From contig CM040101.1 of assembly GCA_022496805.1 (NCBI GenBank), forward strand, positions 2,234,501 to 2,298,500: 64,000 nt of DNA. The letters run 5' to 3'. The DNA is from Pohlia nutans (taxonomy: Eukaryota > Streptophyta > Bryopsida > Bryales > Mniaceae). This document shows, one piece after another, positions 22,701 to 32,793 of the stretch. Under the pieces are notes generated by a model. That model did no database searches. It saw only the letters and a list, made by a program, of their open reading frames with translations, and was not told the DNA's origin. Position 1 is the first letter of the stretch; each line of letters begins with the position of its first letter. The position numbers and the translations under genes are program-made.

Positions 22701-22932
22701 ACAACACGACACCTATGTCACTTTCGGGATCCAAAACCCTAAACCACTTTAAAATCGACCTTCGTTAATTTCAAGTCTCCAAAACGGTTAACAGACGGAC
22801 TCAAAAAATGCATAGAAAGTATAAGAAGCATTCCACGGCTACGCGAAATAAAAAGAGGGGAGGGAAAGTAGGTCAAGACCTGCGTCGCAATTTTGTGACG
22901 AAATCGTCGACTGCTGCTTGAGAGTCCGGCAT
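19729..22932 (-). CDS. EIF2B2: Translation initiation factor eIF2B subunit beta, nine exons
   Basis: eIF2B is the guanine-nucleotide exchange factor that reloads eIF2 with GTP. The beta subunit belongs to its regulatory half, with alpha and delta. Coding exons, 5' to 3' on the minus strand, are 22932-22880, 22694-22540, 22384-22109, 21590-21461, 21248-21144, 20965-20863, 20427-20302, 20121-19934 and 19804-19729. Every junction is GT-AG and all phases agree, giving 403 residues. Recognisable blocks are ELAVGNIVRRVLHIIREE, VITDSAVFAMISRVNM, VIVGAHAVMANGGV and the C-terminal TGGHNPSYVYRLIAEYY. Between the N-terminal helices and the Rossmann-like C-terminal domain there is an acidic, Ser/Ala-rich linker (residues about 95-165). 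Exon 3 has two possible donors; the GTAAGT after AGTCGAT is the one that keeps frame with exon 4. The gene looks intact. Confidence 0.96.
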
Positions 22933-23086
22933 TGCAGCAGCGACCATAACAGAGCTCTGCACCAAAGTGACGGTTCCTGCCGTGGCGAGGAGGTAATCTC
23001 ACGCACCCTGCGCAGCTAATTACGAATGACAACAATCCCATAACTGGACAAAAAATAACAATAAAAATTCACAGGAAGTTTGGGGT

Positions 23087-23095
23087 TTAGGGTTT
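23087..23095 (-). promoter_or_regulatory. Telo-box in the eIF2B-beta upstream region
   Basis: On the minus strand this reads AAACCCTAA, within AACCCCAAACCCTAAACCCC, about 155 bases upstream of the start codon. Telo-boxes are known to be enriched near the 5' ends of plant genes for the translation apparatus, which fits this gene. Function here is inferred. Confidence 0.5.
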
Positions 23096-23979
23096 GGGGT
23101 TAATCACGGCGTTTACAGAGCGACACTGCCATCGAATAAGAAAAGCAAATACACACGGTAGCTAATACAAATCATCTCGCAACAATTCGGAACAACACTA
23201 AATTTCACGCACCCCGAAATCTACGACAAATCGCCACTCCACTCCAATGGTGCGTTCATCTGAAATAAAAGCCTCCCTCCCAAGCTCAATGAGATAAAGC
23301 CCGAACAATGAATTCGCAGGACGAAAACAATCAGCGGCAAACCTAAACCCCAAACTGAGTCGCCCAGGCGCGATTCAGCACCGTCTTCAGCACCGCAGAG
23401 GGCGTTCGAAGCGCAAAGATGGAAACGTATCGTATCTAAATGCAGCTTTCGAGTCTGAGGCTCACAGCATCAATGTGGTCTCTGGGAAGAAAGATTCTTC
23501 GGCTCTGGGCAAGAATGCCCCTGCGGCGACCTCGGACTGACGAGGACAGCTCAACTTTTACGCTGCGAAATCCTAAAACTCGCCCTTCCGCTCTACCGAC
23601 ACATTTCGTATCCAAAACACAATGAAAAAAAACGATGAGGAAATTTTAAAACAAAATGCAAAGCCGCGGGAACTCCGAAATCACAGGGAAGAATTGGACC
23701 TTCCCAACGCTGCAATCTGCGGATTCCCGTTGCGCTCCGCTGCGCCTCAATATTTTGCTTGCCTCTCGTCCCACGGCGAACCTCAGATCTACAACTCCTC
23801 GGCAAACCCTCGTCGCTCTTCGGCAAACCCTCATCCCCGAGTTCATCCATTCATCCAAGTTCCTCTGCCTCATCCGCCTAACGAGAACCTTGCTCCTCCC
23901 TGACACGTGGACCCACTCAGAATTTTTGAATTCCGTATCTTCTGTCCGGCCACCCATGACTGCCATTTTTGGGGTCATA

Positions 23980-24853
23980 GTTAAAAACTGATGCATTAAA
24001 ATACTTGATTTTATTCGATATAGCAACGTTTCCAAAGAAATAGTGTATTGGAGCAAAATTAAAAGGCCTCATTTCAGGTTTCAAATCAATTCAAAAATGT
24101 AATGAAATTATTTACAAGCACTTAACCCTTAATTGCCTGAATGTTCATTTTTTGGCAACCCTACTTTGGTACTACAGTAAGTGAGATATACACATCAAAA
24201 AGATTGCATATCCTGAAGTCAACTAAGCTTTGACCATGCATAATTCCATGACGTTTTTATCCAATCATTTTTTTTCCTTTCAAAGTGTGTCAAGTAAATA
24301 TTTTGATGTTTTGATGTTATAATTTTAAAATTTTAGGTTTATTCCATGATCTAAATACAGAAAAAACCAAAAAATGGTGTCATGAGAACGATTTGATAAC
24401 CTACTTTATAGCAATGAAAATAATTGTTAATTTGATTAATTAAGGCAATAATTTATGTATTTTGCTTCATTTTGGTTCAGCCGAGGTTCATGAAGGATAC
24501 CCATAGTTATCTCATGTTTCATCCCCTTTTTAATCAAATCACACATGCATGAAGCTAACTTCCCATAAAATATAGAGTAAAAAATCCACACTACAAAAAG
24601 TGCATGACGGATGAAGAAATATAGATGAAATCCATACATCGTCCAAAAAATGGACGTTCAAGTAGTTAAGGATTAAATGTAATGAAAATATTTACAATCA
24701 GTTAAGAGTTAAGTGCTTGTAAATAATTTCATTACATTTTGAATTGATTTGAAACCTGAAATGAGGCCTTTTAATTTTTCTCCAATACACTATGTCTTTG
24801 GAAACGTTGCTATATCAAATAAAATCAAGTATTTTAATGCATCAGTTTTTAAC
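23980..24853. mobile_element. DNA element with about 150-bp terminal inverted repeats, 5' of eIF2B-beta
   Basis: The left arm begins TTAAAAACTGATGCATTAAA at 23981 and runs to about 24131. The right arm (about 24703-24852) is its inverse with few changes. Between the arms lie F1-like motifs (GCATGAAGCTAACTTCC, AAAAAGTGCATGACGGATGA), so it is probably composite. No coding frame. Confidence 0.75.
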
Positions 24854-24906
24854 TCAGTTGTGAGTGGAGACAGTGAGAATCTCTGACGGATAAGTTGATT
24901 GTAATA

Positions 24907-25264
24907 GAGTTATCCGTAAAGTCTCCTTAAATTTGATGAAGATACCATGAATTTTGCTTTATTATACTCTTATTTGTTCACTCTAAATAATTAAAAGGTG
25001 TGGAAGATCTTGGTGGTTTATCATTATTAGGTGTGTAAGAGGTGTGTAAGGGCTTGATGGTCTTTAAAAGTTTTTTAGCACCAAGAAAGGAGCTAAAAAA
25101 CTTTTGAAGACCACCAAGCTCTTACACATCTTTTACACACCTAATAATGATAGACCACCAAAATCTTCCACACCTTTTAACTATTTGGAGTGAACAAATA
25201 AGAGCATAATAAAGCAAAATTCATGGTATCTTCATCAAATTTAAGATGACTTTACGGATAACTC
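24907..25264. repeat. Long foldback, about 358 bp with about 170-bp arms
   Basis: The left arm starts GAGTTATCCGTAAAGTC and the right arm ends GACTTTACGGATAACTC. Almost the whole length between is self-complementary, with a small centre near 25084. If transcribed it would form a long double-stranded RNA. Confidence 0.85.
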
Positions 25265-26075
25265 AAATGTTGTAAAAACTACCCCAGGCAAGGCTAAAAG
25301 CTCTGACCGCGTTCCCAAGAATCCCAACTCAGTCTGCGCGTGTGCAGAAGCTCAGACCCACTCAACTGCCAGCTCGGACTCTTGGGTCCGTAGGATCTCG
25401 TTTGGCAAAGGGAAGGCTAAGATCCTCGTCACTACGGTGCCTTGAACGAGGTGAGGCTGGGCGTCGGGTTTTTAGTTATTCTTGGAAGTCGCGTCTCCCT
25501 GCGTCAACCTGGAGCTTTGGGAGTCCGTCCGCGCGCTTCCCCGCGTCAAGTTGGAATTTTCGAAGTTGGTTGATTGCGGGCGGGCACATTTCACCTCCAG
25601 GGCGTATGGCTCTGTTACAGTACTGTATCAATAAATTGATGAGCCGGTGCTTTTTTATACTCTAGGTAGGAACTCACAGGTGGAGAACTGGAGCATAACA
25701 TTCAGTAGCCTTCCAAGAGGCTGCCTTTTAGTTTCATCCACCTTTATATATGTAGTGACCAGTGATTTGTAATTGAATGAACTATTGAATCAAGTAAACA
25801 ATTACAAACCACTGTTGAATTGTGATTGAGTGAGTGCTTTCTATTACTGCTCACCATGGTTGATTGATCTTGCTTAATGCCACGTGCCCCCATAGCTACT
25901 AATGTGATGTGGAATATCCCACATCATTTCATTGGGGGATGAAATGATGTGGGATATTTCACATCATTATGTTGGAAGAAGGCAACAATCACAAAGGCTA
26001 CTGAATGTTATGAGATACCCAACTTAAATTTGAACCCCTTTTGCAATTTTTTATTTTTTATTTTTTATTTTTTTC
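25265..26075. other. No gene recognised; contains a 62-bp palindrome
   Basis: A GC-richer patch at about 25290-25600 has one open frame (25342-25665, plus) with no known domain. At 25905-25966 a palindrome pairs TGATGTGGAATATCCCACAT with its inverse around a 6-base centre; it resembles a tiny MITE. Confidence 0.45.
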
Positions 26076-26520
26076 TTAACCTTTAACATCCCCATTCAAC
26101 ATTGTTTTCAAAGAAGCATTATAAAATGTTTGATGAAAAACAAAATTGAGTTGATGTACAAACCAAAGTTGTAAATGTCAATGTGACCAACACATTTGTA
26201 CTCTTGGATTTATCATATTTTTTTATTATTATTTTATTTTATTTTCAAGATTTTCTCTTGAAACTCAATTAAAAATCCCAAATTAACACACATAAATTGA
26301 AAAATATTGCAATGAAATTGGAATAACATGCACTACTAGATGGTATGGTTTCCATTATTCGATTCTACTTATTTTGGAAAATCATGTTTAAGGTCTTAAT
26401 TTTTGAACTAAGAATGAAACTTGACACAAACCAATTGTGTTGTTTTTCCAAAAAATATTATAACCTATTTTGAAGATCCATACGGTAAAAATGATAGTCG
26501 ACTAGTACAATAACCAAATG
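26076..26520. mobile_element. F2-type TTAA element, left part only
   Basis: It starts TTAACCTTTAACATCCCC and matches the F2 bodies at 14647 and 37927 for about 420 bases (for example TTCCATTATTCGATTCTACT). It then breaks off into unrelated DNA near 26520, so the right end is missing. Confidence 0.65.
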
Positions 26521-27879
26521 ATAGTCGAAGTGGTAGGGCGGGCGGACGATTCGAGGGGAGGCTAGGGCAGGCGTTGGCTACACCATCAACTGAAGTAGTC
26601 TATTGCTTTGTAACTTCGTCAGCCTTCCGTCCTTCATCAATGACATTGCTCTTGTTCAATAGTCCACAAATGCAACCACAGATCAAAATACTCAACATAC
26701 AGTAAGTTAGATGCAACGTATTATGGATGGCCAACATAATTGTACACTCAATATTTTGTTGCTAATTTTAGCCAAATTGCTATATAAAATTTGGGCTCGC
26801 TAATTATACAAAAGAGTTTTGAAAAAAGAAGAAGGAATAATAGCCAAATTTCCTACATAGAGTCAAGATGTGTAGCCTCTTTAAACCTAGGTATTGCGGG
26901 AAGTGTTGCCTAAGTAGCATCTAGGTAGCACATGTGAATTACCATGATATTACCTATATATTAACATGAAACGAGCATCCAAGGAGCTTGGATTGCTCTT
27001 CAAGCCAAGAAAAAGTAGCAAATCTGCTAAATAGTCTCATGACAAAAAAAATCACTACTCGAGATCGTAATAACACAATTGCAAAAAGGTCTAGAAGAGA
27101 TACCAAAACAATTTAGTACGGGGTTTCTTGAAACTCTATTAAATCTCACAAATGCACGTGCTCCTCTACATTTTATGTAGCAATGTAACCTGAAATGCGT
27201 TGCGAGGGCCTCTTCGTCCTTTAAAGATTAATCAAGTTTCTTCTTTGATAGTTAAATAAGGATTGGCAAGTCCCCCCATGTGTCTATGGCATAGAAATAT
27301 TTTCACCCAATAGTCTAGATAAATCTAGAGGACGATTTTTTTTTCTTTTGGAGATTAAATATGAAAATTGATGATGAGGTTGCTTTTAGGCATGCCTTAA
27401 CTCCATTACAATGTTGAGTTGAAATATACTGCTAGGAAATGTGTCAAAATTTTGTAAAAAACTCACTTATGAGACGAAGGTGTTCTTTTTAGGTTGAATT
27501 ATTTTGGGGTAATTTGCTTCAAAAGATGTGATGTTCTTTAATGTTTTGCAAAATATTCTAAAACCAAGTGGATTTTGTAAATATGTAGAATGCGACATTG
27601 CCCTCAGCATATGTTCCACCCAAAAATTTCAATAAATATTTAAAAATATGTAAATGTCCTTCTTGGAGATGCCGTCCAAATTGTAAGTTTGCGTGTAAAC
27701 CAATATGCCCGGGAAGATGCCTCAAATGGACAAACAGAACAAACATAGGGCCAAAAAAATTCTTTTATAATTCAATTCCAAATAAGACGTTGACACTATG
27801 TGGATGAAGTATTTTGGAGCACCTAAGCCCGGGTCCTAGCTCGGGTATCCAACCGCATCACTCATGCGCGGTGAACGGT
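26521..27879. other. No gene recognised
   Basis: This is AT-rich sequence. A Cys-rich frame at 27598-27807 (plus) has no start context or family signature. The last 30 bases (ending GCGCGGTGAACGGT) match the flank of the piggyBac empty site at about 38690-38725, so they belong to the F3 repeat into which piggyBac inserted. Confidence 0.45.
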
Positions 27880-29248
27880 TTAACCCCTAAACGTCCTCAG
27901 CCTTTCCCTGCATCCAGAAACTGCGTTTTTCATGTAGATTCTCAAACACGATTTGCAAAGCGGGTGTGACAACTACACCAAATGTAATCGTTTGATCTTG
28001 TCTAGATTGACCTCCTGAGAGTGTCACCGAAGTTGGATTTCAGAAACTTGGTGTAGATTTGAAGATTATGATGTTTGACTACTGAATTTTAGGGTTGACT
28101 TTGAACGGGCTGCAAGTGCTTTTTGAAGCTCAAGGGAGAATGCAGGTTTAGGTTCTTTTCAAAAAATTCCAAAAAAATTCACAGATGGACATGAGTAGTG
28201 AAGGATCATGGAAAAAAATTGACACTCATTTTTTGAGCATTGCAACAAACATCTTTCGGGCTTGCAAGTGAGTGCTCTTCACTTCACAGTTTGGACACAA
28301 GCAGCCCGAAGCACTGCCCGGTCGATGGATGGAAAGGTGAAGAGGCGCTGGACAGAGCTACTCCTTGCCAGACTATCGTAGCTGAACTACCGGGTCTAAT
28401 GGCTGCCCAAACAGAAAAAAAACTTGGAGCAGCGCGATGAGGGTCAGAAGTGTGCAGAGTAGTTGAAGCAGGTAGGTAAACGGCCGAAAGTCGTAAACTG
28501 CAGACTCCTAACTGTCAGCCTCCGGAGCTGAGCAGCAGTGAACAAAAACTAAGCGCCGCAGTTGAAGCAGCCAGGGGTCATCGGCAGGAGTTGGCAGCCG
28601 CACTCAAAAATTCGCAGCAGCTTGATGGTGAACAAGCTGCAGGACCGCAAACAATCGCCAGCGATCGGACTGGAGACAGAGAAGGGAGTTGCCCAAGTCC
28701 GCCTGTGAAGTTCGACCTGGCCCTCCTCCAACAATCGAACTGATCTCACCTGCAATGGATCCGGGTTGTGAGTCTCTGTGGCCAACATACACTTTGATAG
28801 GAGATTACGGCCACAATAGATGCTCCGTCGCCGAGTTTTTTTTAGACTCCATCAAGCAAGCACCTCATGCCACGAACTGTCCACAGCCTGTCAACCCATA
28901 AACAGCTTGATAAGCGACTGGTAGCCCGGCCGTCCAATAATTCAGCCATGCGTCCAATAATGAACACAACAGAATATGTCTATATACATTCTGAAGCTAT
29001 GAACGGAATCTTCTTTATTTTTGTACAAGAGGAAAAAACAAAAGGCTTACTGTGAATGGGAAGTGTATGAAAAATTTGAATATTGAATGGCAAAGGGGAA
29101 AAAAAATACAATGATGAGCAAAGGGAAAAAAAAATACAATGATGAGCAAAGGTAAAAAATCTGTAAAAATGACTGAGAAGTGTCAATAAAAGGCTAGTGA
29201 ATTGGAAACTTACTATAAGTGAGTTAGCGAGTGCGACTTGTCTCCATT

Positions 29249-31621
29249 TCACCGTCGCAACTCGAAATGACTACGAGAAAAGCATGAGCCCAAGTGAAGC
29301 GATACGTCACCACATTGGGGACAAATGTAGCTAGTCAATTTCTGGCTCCGGCAATACTTGCATACTCTTCTATACTTGATTTTGACAGGAGAATGGACAC
29401 AAGGTCGCTGGTTGAACACGGATGTTACTCCTCTATTTTTTCCCCAATTAGCCATGAGGGAATTAGCCAATGTCATAGTGAAATCAACATGTTCCATTGG
29501 CCGTTTCCCTAACTGCTTACAGATGGATTTGTGAATAAGCCACGAATTCACCCGTGCCGTGTCAAGGAGAAAAAAGAAGAGACGGTGCCACCACTTGTAA
29601 CTCTGTACTTGACATGAGTACTCGCCCCGCAATTGGTCACTCACGTCAACTCCCTGCATCCATTGAGTATATGCTTTGTGAACCGGGGACGTTGGAATCT
29701 CCCTCTTTTGACCTCGATCACGCCACGGCACTGTATCGGGATTACTAGGATCAATTGACAAGGGATTTGTATGGGTGGACAAGAGAAGCACGAGCTTCTT
29801 GTCCACCCATGTGACACAAGAAATTTTGCGGCTACTATGCATCAACCATCCCAAAGAACCTTGTGGTTTTTTTGCCCAAGCCTTCTTATCTGCTAGAGCT
29901 TGTGGCAGTCCAATTCGAGATGACCGCACTGTCCCGGTTGCATACGTGCCCCGCTCTACCATATCAACCAATAATTTCACCGAGGTGAAAAAATTATCTA
30001 TGAAGACCATATGTCCTCGGCCGTGGAGTGGCTCCATCAAGCTCATGACTACTGAATAATCTGTCTTGGCTTCCCCAGTAGCCGCGGAAAGTACCGTACT
30101 CCTTATCGAGGCCCCGGTATAGACTTCAAAGTCATATACATATTTCTTGCTCCCATTTGCAATACACCATATTTTCACTCCCCATTTGCATGGCTTACTG
30201 GGCAAGTATTGCCGAATTGGGCAATACTTGCCCTTATACCGGATCATCATTTCGTCGATCGCCACTATTTGCCCTAGTGCCCAGTTTTCCTGACATCTCT
30301 TCTGCACTTCATTCAATAACCATCTCACCTTCACTAGTTTGTCACGGTTGAGGTCTTGAGGATCATTTGGACATGCTCTATCATCCACGATATGAAGGCA
30401 TGCCGTGATCCTCTCAAACCTCGATCGTGACATACCCTCTGATATGACCGAACAATGTAAGAATGGGACCGATCATTTCCAATATGCCCTATGGTTGGGG
30501 AGTATCTTGACACCCATCAACATTGAAATCTCCAACCATGCTTGCAATTCATCAATTGTAACATTCCACCATTTGGAACCCCCTCTGATATTACCCTTCT
30601 CATCCAAAGTCAATGCGTATCGATTTGTTTCCTTACAAATTTTCAACAGGGTTCTCTGAGTGAAAAATGTCGCAAATATGGCTAGACAAGTAGGAAACAC
30701 CCGGAATTGGTGAGTATGGCCTGGCTGCGAACCTGAGAAATGGACATTGTCATGACTGTAGGTTTGATGCAGTTGTGTCCATGACTCCTCTGCATATGAC
30801 GATGGTGGTTTGCCTCGCCCTCCTGGCCTTCTACCTCCTCGGCCGACTCCTCTGCTGCTTGCAGATCCCTGTCTACTACCGGTCCGCCCGTCCCTTCCTC
30901 CTTTGCCACGTCCTCGCGCCAAGCCCGCATCCGCCTGGCCCGCATCCGGAGTTGCACTGGCCAGCCTGGCTCTGGAGTCTCCTCCCCCACGTGTCGCTCT
31001 CCGCTCCTGGCCCCCATCCGCCTGGCGCCGCAGCGGACTGGAGCTGTCGAGCTCCGGACTGGCAGTCTCTAGCGCACGCTCCCTGGCTCCCCCACGCAGA
31101 TCCGGACTGCCAGTCTCCATCGCCGAATCGCTGGCTCTCCCACGCAGATCACGTCGCGTTGCACCGCGTCCACGTTGCCCCGCTCGGCGTCCCCGGCACC
31201 CTGATCCACGGACACTGTCAGCTAAAACTGCTTCGCCCGGCACCCCGTCGACCACGTTTGTCCACAGCCTATCGCTCACAGGAGCCGTAGCTTTGCTCCG
31301 CGCAAGCATTTTCATGCGGACCCTCCCAGCTTTCGACGATTCTGCACTGGCTGCTGCGACTTCATTTAGCTCTGGTAGCGTGTCGTCACCTTCGTCTGTA
31401 TCACTTCGACCTCCCTCCGCTTGTAGCAGCTTGTCCAGATCGTTGCCATCTTCATCTTCGGAGGGACCTGCTAACGAGTTAGATTGGCCGTCCTCCAGCA
31501 ATCCGTGATCGTCGTCGTCTGAACATTCCATCTCTTCTGACGACAGAGTGTCCAACATATTGACGACTCCGCCGGCCTCCTCACTGCCTTGTTCGCTTGG
31601 TACTAGACTCGCAGATGGCAA
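29249..31621 (-). pseudogene. piggyBac transposase (DDE_Tnp_1_7), one in-frame stop
   Basis: This is the enzyme that would cut and paste the enclosing element. From 31621 the frame begins MPSASLVPSEQGSEE, with an acidic region and then a long Arg/Gly-rich, GC-rich segment with internal repeats (RDLRGRASD / DLRGGARERALETASPEL). The transposase core then starts near GSKWWNVTIDELQAWLEISM. The three catalytic Asp regions are all present: VAIDEMMIRYKGK, MVFIDNFFTS and GVDVSDQLRGEY. The C-terminus has a Cys/His zinc domain (CKYCRSQKLTSYICPQCGD). TGA at 30473-30475 interrupts the frame just after HRAYWK, and the same frame then continues SVPFLHCSVISEGMSRSRF. A CGA-to-TGA change would explain it. Apart from that stop, about 790 codons are open. 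Antisense frames at 30810-31508 are shadows. Confidence 0.92.
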
Positions 31622-32041
31622 CGGTGGTGTCTCCGGCCTCTGCTGATCTTGTCTGCTTCAACGTGCTTCCTGATCCGCAGTCTCTATGGCCGCCGCTGGC
31701 GTCATCTGAAGTGCCCTTGGCAGCAGCCGTCTCGATGTCAGGGAACCACGCATGACGAAGGAAGGTGTTGATCTCATTGGGGAATCCACGAGCGTTACCC
31801 TCCGCCCTCCTAGTCTTCCGGCCAAGGGCGAGCGCGGCATGGTGATGCCACAAAAATCTCAGCCCTGCAGGATGCGAATGCTTGAAGAGTCCGGGTCGCA
31901 GCGGGCGGCCAAGGAGGTAGTCTCGATTCAGCAGCTTGATCAGCGTGTTAGCTTGAGTCGCCGAGTAGCCCTCCTTTCAGTCCAGCTCTTGATGATAACG
32001 TCGCCCTCAACCAAGAATCTGTCAGTTTCAGATGGTGCCAT
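31581..32041 (-). pseudogene. Second reading frame inside the piggyBac element, upstream of the transposase
   Basis: ATG at 32039-32041 opens MAPSETDRFLVEGDVIIKSW. After a frame change near 31975 the DNA reads GYSATQANTLIKLLNRDYLL, then HPAGLRFLWHHHAALALGRK and GFPNEINTFLRHAWFPDIE, ending at 31581. It overlaps the start of the transposase frame by about 40 bases in another frame. It may be an accessory protein or the true N-terminus of the transposase with decayed frames. I do not recognise the family. Confidence 0.45.
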
Positions 32042-32793
32042 CACTTTCACAATCCACACATTCTTGCAAAGTCCAGCGAATTGGAATTCTCTCTACTGGT
32101 TTTTGAATGGTGAAGGTGTAGGCAATTGCATTTAGTAAGTGTGTAAAAGTAATGGATTATACTGTTGTCGAGGTGAAAACTCAAAGTCATGTATGGTAAA
32201 GGCGGTCGCAATAAAGGATTTATTCCCTCGCCGAGGGTTGCCTGAATTCCTTTTTGCAAATGCGTTCAAAGTGATGGAATGTTCCCTAGTCGAAGTTCGA
32301 AGATGGGTTTTTTTGTAAATGCGTTGAGACTGTTTGAGATTTGGAGACCTGTCTGCTAGCCATGTTAGGTGACACGGGGCTGTTTGTAGAAACTTCTCTA
32401 TGACAGAGGTTGTCAGTGCAGATGGTAGTTGGACTGCGGTCAATCTCCATGTATGCTGAGGGCAGGGATCAAAACATCTGCCTCTGAACGAATTAGTTAC
32501 TTCATCACACTAATCTCATCGCCATCACCTAACCATTCTCATTCTCCACGTTCTGCACTGGCAGCCCCAAGCAGCTCCTTTTTTCTTGAAAAAATGAAAC
32601 GAACCAAGCTAAATCTAATGCCAAAAATTCAATTTCTAACATTTTGAAGTGAAATGAAGGTGCTTGGAAAGGTAACAACCATAAAAATCTACAGTAAAAA
32701 TTTCACACTGCAAAAAGTGAATGACGGATGAGAAAATCAAACATCATTCTGTCCATGAAGCAAAAAACGGGTGCTTGGGCAGTTAGAGGTTAA

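Larger units (their letters stand above)
27880..32793 (-). mobile_element. piggyBac-type DNA transposon, about 4.9 kb, with TTAA target duplication
   Basis: TTAA lies at 27880-27883 and 32790-32793. The left end inside is CCCCTAAACGTCCTCAGCC. The right end read inwards is CCTCTAACTGCCCAAGC, an imperfect inverted match. The flanks GCGCGGTGAACGGT and GACCAGCCGCCGGCACATGA are continuous in a paralogous repeat at 38660-38725 with one TTAA between them. That is the unoccupied site. The element holds one minus-strand transposase (29249-31621) and a second frame upstream (31581-32041). The last 90 bases on the right (GTGAATGACGGATGAGAAAA) match the F1 short elements. Confidence 0.9.

Noticed and set aside
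25342..25665. 107-codon plus-strand frame
   Set aside because: Open because of a GC-rich patch; no recognisable domain or splice context.
27598..27807. Cys-rich 69-codon frame, like a small secreted peptide
   Set aside because: No signal peptide, no clear Cys spacing pattern and no splice or promoter context.
30775..31508. 171- and 232-codon plus-strand frames, Pro/Ser/Arg-rich
   Set aside because: They are the antisense of the GC-rich Arg/Gly segment of the piggyBac transposase; high GC removes stops.
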